64,000 nucleotides of DNA, taken from positions 2,108,001 to 2,172,000 of the forward strand of contig JAFKAC010000002.1 of the NCBI GenBank assembly GCA_025766275.1, read 5' to 3'. A program made the position numbers and the translations under genes. Shown in pieces: positions 11,323 to 22,500 of this stretch. The notes beneath the pieces are model-generated. The model was not told the origin of the DNA, made no database searches, and saw only the letters and a program-made list of their open reading frames with translations. Positions within the stretch are counted from its first letter, which is position 1. Each line of letters opens with the position of its first letter. The stretch is from Lactarius indigo. Taxonomy: Eukaryota > Basidiomycota > Agaricomycetes > Russulales > Russulaceae.

Positions 11323-13094
11323 TTCTACACTTGTCGGTTTCTTTGGTTATGATGCCACTATAGCACCATGTCTGGAGGCGGGCATGGCCTGTAAAATTAA
11401 TGCAACCACGATATGCTGCAAAGCCGGAACATATGCCACAATCCGATTTGAATCCGCCGTGCATCACGGAATGACCCCGAACAGTTTTGCATAGAAGGAA
11501 CAAAAGGCGTTGTGATTATCTGGGCCAGGTACAGTGAAAAGGGCGTTCCCATGCTGTCTCAAGTGCAGTGTCAATGCAAATTCATGTAACTGGAACACGG
11601 TACCCCAACGAAACTCTGCTCACAAACAATAGGACTGATGGTGCTCGGTGGCGTACAAAAGTGTCGAAAAATTGTTGCTCTCGTAACGATAAAGCCGACA
11701 CAATTTCCAGTGTTGCGTTACGATGTAACCAGATGCTGTATTTGAATCGATCGAAAATCCGCAACGATCAGACACGGGCATTGTTTCTAACGCTGACACC
11801 ACAAGGGTACTCGATGAAATGGGTAGCGTTGCACCCATCGAAGAGGCTCTGATGACCCGTAGGGTGGCTGCATTGTCGGTGGTAATGAAGGATGCCGAGG
11901 AAGGAAAGGTAACGTACATTGTCGGTTTTTGAGCCCAGGCAAATGGAGAATAGGGGCTCTGGACTGACTGAAATCATTTCACAATGGTGGACCAGTGGAG
12001 GATCGATCAACCAACATGTCACCGAACAAATACAAACGCAAATACGAACGGAAAATAGAATGATGGCATCAACCTACTGACAGACAGGGACTAAAGACGA
12101 TCGCTGTTGAGCGAACGAAAAGGACAAAATCAACCCCAGAGCAGAGAGCGATGGTGAAAAGCCAATCGCTAGGAAACAAAGATACCCGAACAAATGATAG
12201 TACTTCTTTGATGTCCCCTGCTGAATAAATGAGAGAAATTGGGCCTGAACTTGGAGAGATACCCTAGCTCCTGCAGTTTCTTTCTTTCTTTTTTGAACTG
12301 CCCCAGCGGTTTCTTCGACGGCTTCACACTGACCCTGGTCCCCCTCAAGGTGCCAAAGCAGATCCAGAGAGAGAGATATATGCACCCAAAGAGCTCCTGG
12401 GAAACTCCGCAGGGTTAAAGCATTAAAGAGTACTAGAGAAGTCTAGAGACAGGAGTTGACTTACTATAACCGAGACTTATACTATGGCATTGGCCCACTA
12501 CCACTGGCGACCTCAACAACTCAACAACTGCACGCTGCACACCTGTTCACATGTACCCATTCAATCTAACGTGTTCAGGCCGAACAATGTTTGCACCCTC
12601 TTGGACCGGAAATCGGTTGAGGCCATGGCACCGCTAGTCACTAGTCAGTACGTGTCGACTCGGCGGCCAGGATGCCGTGATCTGGCGAGCGCAATACCCG
12701 ACTCGGAATCTTGGTCATTTCTGATGAAGAGCGTCCTCCCACTCTCCAGCTCCACACTAGGTCTCTATTCAAGTCAAAACGCCCTATGGAAAGTCACGCG
12801 TCACATTTTCATTTCGCTGTCTTGAACGACAGTTATCGGTCTACCTACACCAAGCCACGGCCAATCGATTCAACCTCGGTACGACAAACCTTCTAAATTT
12901 AGCCCGAACTCCATATCAACCTTTGCATCAAGACCCACATACTGTGGTTAGTCACACGGGACAAGATATCATCCTTATATCTATATTAGCAATTGAGCCC
13001 CACAGGCATACCAACAATATATACATCGCAGCCCGCAGCAGACTTCCTCCTTCACCAGCCTCCTCCCTCAGGTTTTTAGAACCTGTCCAGCCCA
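11323..13094. other. gene-poor interval between NSRP1 and the P450
   Basis: About 1.77 kb with no convincing protein. Reading frames of 60-113 codons occur on both strands, but none has recognisable motifs or matching splice partners. No tRNA-like fold, terminal repeat or transposase remnant is visible. It holds the NSRP1 3' end and the P450 promoter; an untranslated RNA cannot be excluded. Confidence 0.5.
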
Positions 13095-15247
13095 ATGCCC
13101 CAAATACTCGAGCGTCTGTCTACACTCGACACCGGCATTTTTGTGCTTTTCATTAGTTTCGTAGGTCACTTGTCTACTATTCCTGTCCTCTAAGGATCCT
13201 GACTGGGACTCAGGCTTCCCATCAATATTTCCACTACTTCGAGCCTCGATCTAAGCTGCCTCTTGTTGCCCTCCTCTTCGTTGTCCCTGGGCTTCTCTCT
13301 GTCCCTATTTCCTATCACGTCCCATGGCCCTCCGCCGCCATCCTGCTCGCATTTGTAGCTTATGGGAGCGCTGTCACATCCTTTACGGTCATGTACCGTC
13401 TGTCACCCTTTCACCCGCTCGCAAAGTACCCCGGACCAGCAATCGCCAAAACGTCGAAGCTATGGGCAGCATATCTCGGCGCCACGGGCGACCAGCATAG
13501 GTACTACAAGAGCCTACACGACCACTATGGAGACGTGGTGAGAATAGGTTAGTGCCAACATCGTTCCGTCCTTCATGCGTCTGGTCGCTCAATTAGCATT
13601 ATAGGGCCAAACGAGCTCTCAATTCGGGATTCTTCGCTCATACACCCGATACTCGGGCAAGGCGGCCTGCCCAAGGGTCCAGGTGCGGATGGGGCGTCTC
13701 AAATGTGTTGCCCGTTTGAATTTAGAATCGTAATCAGGCTGGGAGGGTTTGGACGGGCCACCGATGCTAATTTCTCAGCGTGATCCCATATTGCACATGC
13801 ATCAGCGCAAGCCATGGAATCGCGCCTTCTCATCGACGGCTGTGAAAGAGTACGAAACAATTGTGGCCAAGCGGATCAGACAGCTGGTTGGTTGCCTGGA
13901 AGCTATGATCCAGAGATCGGACCAGAAGGCGAGTGCTGTGGTGGACATGGCTGAGTGGTTGAAATACTTTGCGTGAGCTCTAACTGCCAAATTTGGTTTC
14001 ATTTTTGATAACATATCATCACAGCACAGATTTCATGGGCGACATGGCGTTTGTCTCATAGTCGTATATCCGACGCAGTAGACATTGATTCGATTTCTAT
14101 CAGTTTCGGCGGTGGCTTCGAGATCATGAAAGCTGGCAGAGACACTGATGGTCTTTGGACTCTTCTCGCATCCGGCATTCGGTACGTACTTACTCGAGTG
14201 CAATCTGTGTGTCATTTAACTTGCCCTACCAGTATCTCTGCCGCCCTGTCGCATATACCATACATCATGCCTCCTCTCATGAAAATAATGGGCGATAGGA
14301 GCGCGATTGTGCGTTTCCGAGAATTTTGCAGAGGACGGGTCTTTGAGCGGTTACGGATGGGTGCAAACAGGAAAGATTTATTCTATTACTTGGTAAGCTC
14401 CTGCACAAGTCTCCGGCGTTTTCGTCTCACAGAACACGAGGACAGAGTGGCGAGGAAACGCCCGACAGTGAGCGCCAATCTCCCGCCGCGCTTGCGGAGA
14501 ATGGAATGCTGGCTATCATCGCCGGTTCAGACACAACCAGCAGTGTTCTCACGGCTGCATTATACTACCTCTTATGCAATCCGCTAGCATACGAGCGCCT
14601 GCAGGCGGAAGTCGATGGCGCCTTCCCGAGTGGAGAAGAACCTCTGGACGGAACGAAATTAAGTCAGATGGAATGGTTAAATGGTTGCATGTAGGTGTGC
14701 GGTGCATTGAAGCGAACCCAGAGGAACTAATTGTTGCTGCCGTGAACAGCAATGAGACACTTCGCCTTCAACCACCAGTCCCAAGCGGGTCGCAACGCAC
14801 CTTGGGCAAAGGTAAAGGCACAAAAGTGCTTGGAAAACTGCAAGTTGAACCACACTTCCCCGCCGATTATTCTTAACGGTACCACGTATGCGCAGGATCA
14901 TTCCGGAAGAGACGCAGCTCTTTCTTCACACGTACAGCATTCACCGTGACCCACGAAACTTCCACACGCCAGATGCGTTTTTGCCAGAACGATGGTTGAG
15001 CACCGGCTCGCCGTCTGCTGGAGAGCACAACGTGGCGGCGTTCTTTCCGTTCTCATACGGACCGGCAAACTGTGCGGGGAAGAACCTGGCGTTGATGGAG
15101 ATGCGCATGCTTCTTTGCTGGGTGTTTCGACGATTTCGCTTCTCTAAGGCACCCGGGGTGACTCACGCGGAGTGGGAAGGAACGATCCTGGACTGGTTTG
15201 TTGTACACCAGGGTCCCTTGTTAATCAGTCTCTCGCTTCCGGAGTGA
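13095..15247 (+). CDS. cytochrome P450 monooxygenase
   Basis: Haem-thiolate monooxygenase anchored in the ER. The ATG at 13095 gives MPQILERLSTLDTGIFVLF, a membrane anchor; an intron joins it to HQYFHYFEPRSKLP and two more hydrophobic stretches, so the N-terminus may span the membrane several times. Landmarks in order: RLSPFHPLAKYPGP, HYGDVVRIGPNELS, KPWNRAFSS, the I-helix AGSDTTSSVL, the K-helix ETLRLQPP, FLPERWL and the haem loop FSYGPANCAGK with the Cys ligand. About nine introns are needed. One has a GTTTGT donor (restoring MAFGGGFEIMKAG) and one (14840-14895) appears to be GC-AG. The sequence resembles fungal P450s annotated as high-nitrogen-upregulated or CYP5150-like. No clustered tailoring genes adjoin it and the substrate is unknown. 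Confidence 0.92.
14840..14895 (+). other. GC-AG intron in the P450 gene
   Basis: The reading frame between the K-helix exon (GTKVLGK) and the IPEETQLFLHTYSIHRDP exon is joined only if a 56-base intron begins GCAAGT at 14840 and ends GCGCAG at 14895. No GT donor nearby keeps the frame. A CTTAAC-like branch site lies about 20 bases before the acceptor. Confidence 0.7.
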
Positions 15248-15905
15248 ACGTGGTGAACATTCATACGCTCAGCCGTGGTCCCTGCTGGTGGGCGAGTGGC
15301 CCACCATGCTCGAAAACTCGTAAGTAGACTTGTCTTAAATGTAGGATATTGCAAAAAAGGAGAGCCGCTCGAAAACGACGATTCTCCTATGCATCACGAT
15401 GATTTGCACTTGACCCATCTTTCACTTGGTCCCACTGGCAGTTGCTTGAGAACGGAGTGGTGCTGTTTCAACAGGGCAACATCTACTCTCCTCTATAGTG
15501 ATCAATAAATGCGTTGTCACATCCAACAGCACTTGTCTCAGTGAGGGTATGGGAACCGTGGATTTTCGACGTGTCACTCTCCGGCACTTTACCGCCTTTC
15601 ACACTCTCGCAGAGGCCTTATGTTGCAACAACGAATTGCACGTGTTATAAAATGCCACCCGTCACCTCGCTGAGGCTCAGCGGTATTTATTACGGCATCA
15701 CTTAGAGTACTGTACTGCGATCTTATCTTAGTGACAGCCGCTTGTGCCTATTAAGTCTATCCGTCTCGTTCCAAATGCCATCGAAGGATGACCGATGACG
15801 GGTGATGGAAGGGTTGGTCCATGGACCATATATATCCAGTTAACCATTATTGGGACGGAGCCGGCCCGCCATACGCTGTCACAGTTGGCATCATTGTCCT
15901 GCGAC
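15248..15905. other. intergenic region between P450 and RRM gene
   Basis: No supported coding sequence; only short frames without motifs. It must contain the P450 3' UTR and the promoter of the RRM protein gene. An in-frame ATG at 15795 lies upstream of the chosen RRM start, but its added residues look non-coding. Confidence 0.5.
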
Positions 15906-16572
15906 ATGGAAGAGGGAAGCAAGGCGAAGAAAACGGTCTTTGTCGGAGGCATCGGTGAAGATGTAAACGAGGAGATCATTCTGGAAGCATTTTCTTTGTT
16001 CGGTGTGTTCGGTCTCAAATGGTGTCCTTTTGGTGTTGACCACTTTGCCAGGTGACGTTATAGACGTTCAACTCCCCACTAATGCAACGGGTCGGCCACA
16101 TGAAAACCGTGCGTCTGCCTATTTTCACGGTCGTTGACTTCTTGCTCATTGACGTAGCCGCTGATTTGAAGCATCGTGGTTATGCCTTCGTCACATATTC
16201 ATCGGCGGGTGACGCACAAGACGCTATCGACAACATGGATATGAACGAACTACGTGGCAGAGTTCTGAAAGTCAGCCTTGCAAGACCTTTGAAAGGAGTG
16301 CAACAGCCCGCTGGAAATCGTGCAAGTAAGTCATATTACTTGTAGTCGCGGTCTCGTGCTGAGCAGTCCCTTCTTTAGTCTGGGAGTCTGAGGAATGGCT
16401 CAAACAATACGCGAAACCATTGGCCGGCAGTGGGGGTGAGGGAGAATTGCGTGATACAGACAATTTATTAACACGCATTTCAGGCTTGCGGGGACATAGA
16501 GGCGCAGACCCTGAAGATACAGGTCAAGATGATGCGACGGACGCGAACGACGCAATTCAGGAGGATCAGTAG
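15906..16572 (+). CDS. RRM protein resembling the N-terminal half of cyclophilin E
   Basis: Single RNA-recognition-motif protein. The ATG at 15906 gives MEEGSKAKKTVFVGGIGEDV, with RNP2 as VFVGGI. After two short introns the RRM continues with GDVIDVQLP, then HRGYAFVTYSS (RNP1), DAIDNMDMNELRGR and VLKVSLARPLKG. The block after the RRM, IWESEEWLKQYAKPLAG, closely parallels the segment of human cyclophilin E (PPIE) that links its RRM to the isomerase domain. Here the protein ends about 35 residues later (AIQEDQ, stop 16572), with no peptidyl-prolyl isomerase domain. It is probably nuclear and spliceosome-associated by analogy with PPIE. It converges on TAF13 with only about 110 bases between stops. 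Confidence 0.85.
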
Positions 16573-16682
16573 CCTACTTCCTGGTCGTCGGAAGTTATGT
16601 TACTTGACTCAAAACACCATCTGACCACTATGGAGAGGTATTAGCACAACGCGTTTCCCTCCCTCCCTTTCCTCTGTTGGTA

Positions 16683-17481
16683 TTACGATGGCAGGCCCTT
16701 GGACTGGTTCATCTCAGAATCGTTGAACTGAGCCCTCGCCCGCTTAATATCTTCCTGCATAAACAACAACTCCTCCATCCGTGCGAGCTTCTTGGCGTCA
16801 GCTGGTCGCGATAGCGCCCTGCGGAAATCCTCTATTGATAAGCGGGACTTCTTTGTCGGCGCGAGGGCAGTTTGACACTAGGTAACTCGTAATTCTGCAA
16901 TGAGACGATGATAAACACCAAAGACACTTACTACGTCTGCGATGTACTCCACGAGTATCTCCTCCATGACGTTGACTGTGTCATTGGACGGGTTTCGGTC
17001 GTCTCCAAAACCAAACATTAAGTTGCGGACTGGAATGAGTCGCGCCTTTGTGAGAAACGAGTGGAAATCGCGAAGCGACACTGAACGCACGCTCTTTGGT
17101 GAACAACCCTTTGAAGTTGGACTGTTTTTTATATCCGCGAGATGAGGTGCCACTTGTCGCAGCAGTTGCGGGAACCTCGCGGGGGTATACAGAGTTATAA
17201 GAAGTGAAGGTAGTCCGCTGAGCGCCCGTAGGTACAATCGCCGTCGGGGCAGTGGCAGTTGTCTGTGCAGTAGCAGGCCTGGGCAGTGAGCTAGCAGGCT
17301 GGTAATAACTATAAGAATAAGGCCATGCGGCACCGTATCCCGTAACAGCGGTTCCTGGGTATGCACCCGCTGTATAGGGGTACGCGCCAGTTGTCTGTGG
17401 GTGAGTGTACGAGTAGGTGTTATACGGATACGCTCCTGAGGCCGTCGGGAGCTGCCCTGACTGAGAGGAATAGTAGGCCAT
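16683..17481 (-). CDS. TAF13: TFIID subunit TAF13 with Tyr-rich N-terminal extension
   Basis: Histone-fold subunit of general transcription factor TFIID. The core reads FTKELRNLMFGFGDD, then NDTVNVMEEILVEYIADV, joined by introns to CQTALAPTKKSRLSIEDF, RRALSRPADAKKLARMEEL and LFMQEDIKRARAQF, matching TAF13 from end to end. Before it lie about 130 residues that are unusual for TAF13: a Tyr/Pro/Ala/Thr/Ser-rich low-complexity stretch with repeated GAYPY- and SYSYY-type units, then a basic linker RGYKKQSNFKGLFTKE. The start is the ATG at 17481 (MAYYSSQSG). Introns fall at about 17093-17030 and in the histone fold. The linker is contiguous with the core in exon 1, so I treat this as one protein. 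Confidence 0.9.
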
Positions 17482-17606
17482 GGTGTGCGTGTGACAGTCA
17501 CGGGTGGACACAATAATATCACCTGTGCCACATATCTGTGATTCTGTGACAGATCAAATAGTAACGGTAACGGTATGGTGCCAGGTGTCACGGTGTGTAT
17601 GATAGA

Positions 17607-19389
17607 TCAATCCCTTCCTCCTTCCCATGAATCCAAGCTACTAGCACGCTGCAATAGATCACACAATTTTTGCCACTCTGCTGACACAAGGCCCCTTTCG
17701 TCTAACCACTCCGTGATATCATCGGGGTTGGAGGTATCCTCTGGTGGAGATAAATTCCAGGAGCGACTAAAGGGTCGTTTCTTGCCAGGACACTGCACAA
17801 GATCAATTTCTTCGGACAAAGTCTGGTACAGGTGATACTGTGACATCGTCAGCGACGTGTGTTGGCCCTATCAGCCATCGCTAAGTCGACTCACACTCCA
17901 GTGCGTCAGTCGATGATAGATTTGAGTTCGAATTGCACAAAAGCGGCCGAAACTGAAACCGGTGACACGGTGGTCTTCGTCATCGGGGTCCTCCGAGTTA
18001 CGTTCGTCGATAATGGGCTGCGAGTGTAACTAGGAGAATTGTTGATATTAGAGAATAAGCGTACCTCGAACGAAAGCTTGTCGTAAGGGGTGCCCTTCAA
18101 CCACCCAGCCACGGTTGACTTCTTGCGAACGTTACACGCATCACAATGGGGAGTTGAGAAGTCTAGTTTCGTCAATGTGAGGTCCGGAAGTAGTTCCAAT
18201 GCATCTTTATAATCACGCCTCCAGATAGAAGACGCTACTGAATCCCTGGCGTCCGAGAGTTTTCTGCGAATAACCTGGAACGGGACCAAAAAGTAGTCGT
18301 CACCTAGCGGTCGATTAGTTAGTACTTTCAAGATCACAAGTTTCTCACCCTTTAGTATTTGTTCCATGAAGTCTCGACGCTCGTCCACTGGCATCATGGC
18401 AAGGTGCACGAACAACTGACAAACCACCTTGAAATCGTGGCTCGAGTCTTGGTGAGTACGACGATTAAAGGCCACAGGGAGTTCAGGGATGGCAACTCCG
18501 TCGTCCTCCACGACAAAATCGTCTGCGTCGTCGTCGTCGTCGTCATCATCTTCATCTTCGTCGTCATCTTCATCGGGGTCTCCAGTTTGACCATCCTTCT
18601 GAGCACCCTGGAAGGGCTCGTGACTGTCATGGCCGTCGTCTTCACCTGTCTGCTCGTCGCTTGATTCGGTAATTTTTAGCTTCCTCTCTGTGGCGTAGAG
18701 TAGCGTCCGTCACTATTATCGCACTATTATTGCCCTGATCCATCAACGTTTGCTCACTTTTCAACTTTTCTAGATTTTGTTGGAAACGTGTCTGTTTCTG
18801 GCGGTGGCGGAAGCGGGACTGTATAATATCTATGATCGAGATTAGTTGAAACCTCAGACGACTCGAAGCGAGATTCGCCTGCTTCGTTGACCTCGAGGAG
18901 TAAGTTGTCAGTTTCCTCTGGACTCGGGGGTCGGACCCCTTTGGCTAGCCGCCGCTTCTTAGGAAGAGTGACCTCTATACTCGGGCTGCGCGAACGAGGG
19001 GATTTCATCTTATTTGATAGGACCTTTCGTTTCGTATCCATGTCTGAATCACTAGACGCTGACATTTCACCGTCGGTCTGCGACTCAGCTTCGACCGCCA
19101 CTCTGCGCTTCCTCACAGGAGAGGAGGGCTGGACATCGTCACCGTCATCCGATGATGATGCTATTTTCTTCGGCTCAAAGTGGATGGCTTCCACACCGCT
19201 GTCAGTATCACTTTGGTCAAAGGGCTCCGGTACTCGGGAAGGAAGAGATCTGGCTGTCCTGTCAGCCTGCCGTGGCTTCGTCCGAGCTGTGTTGTCACGA
19301 GAACCATTGGCCTTCAGAGAATTTGGTTTGAGAAAACCAGTGAGAGACTGCTGCCTAAGCTGACTAGGGGCGGTCTTTCTGCGAGGCAT
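17607..19389 (-). CDS. DUF4211-domain nuclear protein with PIP-like motif
   Basis: The start ATG at 19389 gives MPRRKTAPSQLRQQSLTGFL. QQSLTGFL fits the PCNA-interacting box Q-x-x-L-x-x-F-(F/L). About 210 disordered, charged residues with many Ser/Asp clusters follow. A second exon holds a long Asp/Glu run from a GTC/ATC/TTC-rich DNA tract at about 18515-18575. Then comes the folded region: FKVVCQLFVHLAMMP, DYFLVPFQVIRRKLSD, WRRDYKDALELLP and CDACNVRKKSTV, a CxxC pair. The C-terminus reads GFSFGRFCAIRTQIYHRLTHW and, after an intron, a helical tail ending at 17607. The folded part matches the fungal DUF4211 family, whose biochemical role I do not know. It diverges from the giant C1 protein gene with 196 bases between ATGs. 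Confidence 0.8.
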
Positions 19390-19585
19390 GTCTGGCACAA
19401 TCACGATGAGCACGAACGACGAGCGCGAGTTGTGTGGTTGTGTAACCACACACGTGACATGCCTTCGATTCACTCATTCAAGTTAGCCCGAACTGCCAGT
19501 GGGCACTCAGGCTGGTGGCACCACCAAACCCGAGCTCTTGAACGACTTACGCAGACACGAGATAACAAAAGGCGTTCATTAAATA
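19390..19585. promoter_or_regulatory. divergent promoter, DUF4211 gene / giant C1 protein gene
   Basis: 196 bases separate ATGs at 19389 (minus) and 19586 (plus), so both promoters must lie here. A near-palindromic GTGTGGTTGTGTAACCACAC stretch at about 19431-19450 is the most obvious feature and could bind a dimeric factor. No binding protein is known to me for it. Confidence 0.45.
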
Positions 19586-22500
19586 ATGTCGTCTCAGAGG
19601 GAGAAGCTCTCTGTACCTGTCCTTCGCTTGCAGATTTCAGAAGCCCTCGACATACAATCATCGATTTCTCCAAGTGATGGCCCGTCTCTTTCATATAGGG
19701 AGAAGGACCACGCATCTCTCCGCCCTCCTCAAGGCGTCACTGGAAGTAGCCCTTCTCCTCACTTGTCGCCGGCTTCTGCGTTTTCTGTACCTCCTCCAGT
19801 GATTTCCAGGGCACGAGATGAATCTCAAAAGCTATTAGCACACGTGCTTGAGCAGCTTCGCCACAGACCGAAACCACTTTCACCACATTCTCTTCCATCT
19901 CAGGCGATTCCAGTCGCCAAATATATCATCCCACGACCGAGCACTTCAAGGACAAATAGTGTTAATCAACAGTCTGACCTGGACAGTGAAGCCGATTCTG
20001 AGCGCGCATTTTCTCCAGACTTGGCTTTCGACCTTATGAACCGCTTGAGAGATGTCTTGATGATCTCACTGTCTCACAGGTGGCAATTATTTAACGATAA
20101 GTGTGTCATCAAGAGGCTGTTCCTGAATTCGCTTCTCATGCATCACTCCTACAGCGCGCCTGCAACAGTATTTGGAAGTGGTGACGACTCCGCAATTCCA
20201 TCTTCTCCCTTTCGTCGACGACGGCGCAGCGCTAGCATTGATGCAAGGCGCCTGTCGTATTCAAGAATTGAATCGACCGAGTTACTTTCCCAGTGCATAT
20301 TCGTTCTTCAATCCATCGTCTCGGAGGACTGCCGCTACTCATTATCTCCACCTCGTCCTTCGCGGCCGCCAAACTCTCTACAGGCGGTTTCTCTGGATAT
20401 CGCGCTACTGCTTGTGCATATGCACGCTAAGTCTGATACTGTTATCTCTCAAGTAGGGTTTGCTCTTCTGCCAGCATTCACCACATTCAAGGCCGAAATG
20501 TACCCTCGTTTGATTCTATTCTTTGAAGGCATACTCCGAGATATGCTTCATGAGGAAATTTATTTGCGTAGTCTTGTGACGGGGAGTGCTGAGATCTCGA
20601 GCGACCAAGGTGTCTAGCAAGAATTTTTGTCCCTTGACTATCTGCTCACTACTTTATCGTCACTAGGGTATTCCTCTGAGCTCCAAGCTGATGGAGACCC
20701 GCAGGCTATCGTTTCTATCCAAGTGGAATCATACGAAGAGACCCACCCCACCTCCCAAGAAGGTACCCAAAGTCAGACCTCCGGGCCATTCTACGCCAAC
20801 CTCTGCGTGCCTTCACAGGGCACTCCTGGCCAGTCACTCGCATCTTATCGTCTTCTTTCGCTCCTTTCACCTCTCCTGGCCGCCGTTTCCGATGCAATCG
20901 ACCTCAGCAATGTGTCAGCGTTCACTGTTCGTCGACTACGCCGCTTGTTCGACACAATCGTCGACTTGAGACTCGACGCTTCTCTAAACGTCCTTGAGGT
21001 TATCGCATACCATACACACAGGGCTCGGTCTACTGCTCTCGGTCTTCTACAATCTTATTGGCCTCGAGCACTTGGCCACTGCCTCGTAAGCAAGCCATTC
21101 GAAACGCTGATCGATGCTGGTGCGGTGCCTTCATACCGACCATACGCGCATCAGTTTGTCCTTTGGCGTTTCACAGAACATTCTGGCCCGACTCTGTTTG
21201 ATGGGAATATATGGCGAGAGTGTCGCTCGTGTCTTAAGCAAATTGTTGGGCTTGGGCTCCTCTGTCCGTTTTGCATCTGTGTCGTACACTTTGATTGTTA
21301 TGACTACCCTGACGGCAATCTGCTCACACAGTATCCTATGAAACTAGATCCTAGCACTCAGAGGGTGGCCGTCCATAGGTTCTGCCACGTTCAACCACCA
21401 AGAAGTGATCGTCATTTCAACGTACTACACACCTCGAACCATACCTTCAGGGTTGTCAACACGTTTACTCTGGCACTTTGCTTTATCTGCAAGTTACCCT
21501 TATGGGGGTTCCACAGTCAAGGTCTTAAATGCGACAGTTGTAACCACTTCGCACACGCTAGGTGTATCACAGCCCCTACTGGAGTGGAGGTTCCACTGTG
21601 CCTTACAGTTCCCCTCACGTCGGCCCACATGACAATCTCACCGTATAACCTACGCAATTCTTTCAGAAGCCATTTTGAGAGCTTGCTAGAGCTCGATCCT
21701 GATTCCCTCCTACACTGTGAAGAGATTATGGTTTGCTCGGACGTTCTTTGGTCTCAGCTGCAGATTTTGCGTAACGGTCTCGCCCTGGGCTCCGTCGTCA
21801 TCGAAGGTGGGGACAAGGCTTCCGAGTCGTTCAACCTCGAACTCAGTTCTCTCCTTGATCGCTTCCGGGCTACATCTCTTTCCCAAACATCTGTCCTATC
21901 CGATCTGTTGAGCGACTTCTTCCAGGAAAGTCGTTCTCCCTCACGGGAGACCTTACTTTTTGACTGGTCAACTCTGGTTTTCTTCGTCTCGAGTACAAGG
22001 CTTGTGGATGGGACCCCCGATACTTTGGCCAGAGACACCCGCGACTCGCACCTTCACAGTTACGATGTTGTCCTCTTGGTATTCTCCGCGATAGGCTTGC
22101 TACCCACTTTCAGATACGTCTTGATGTCGCTGTCGAGATGTTACTCGGTCAATTGCATCACGTCGGCTTGTTTGAGCTCCCTCAGATTCGCTTGATCGAA
22201 CCAGGAGGGTGCCTGCGAGGTCAAGAATCGCTTTGCCTGTTTTCGTTGCCTCTAAGCCTTGATCTCTCGATCAACGTGGAAATACTCGTGACTGCCATCG
22301 AAGCATGCCTCTCGGATATTGACCTCTCTGTCAATGAAGCCGGTTTTTTGTTCCTGATCAGAAGGGCGTGGCCCACAGGGATGTCGACAAATTATGCCCT
22401 CCGTAGACTCATGAAATCTGTTTTTTGTTGGATTCTCACGGAGGTACGCTACTCTACATTACGTAGGAAAACATCTGACCCACCCTCGTGAAGGATGACA

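Noticed and set aside
13095..15247. P450 as a pseudogene
   Set aside because: All apparent breaks are resolved by short introns, two with unusual donors; the haem, K-helix and I-helix motifs are intact.
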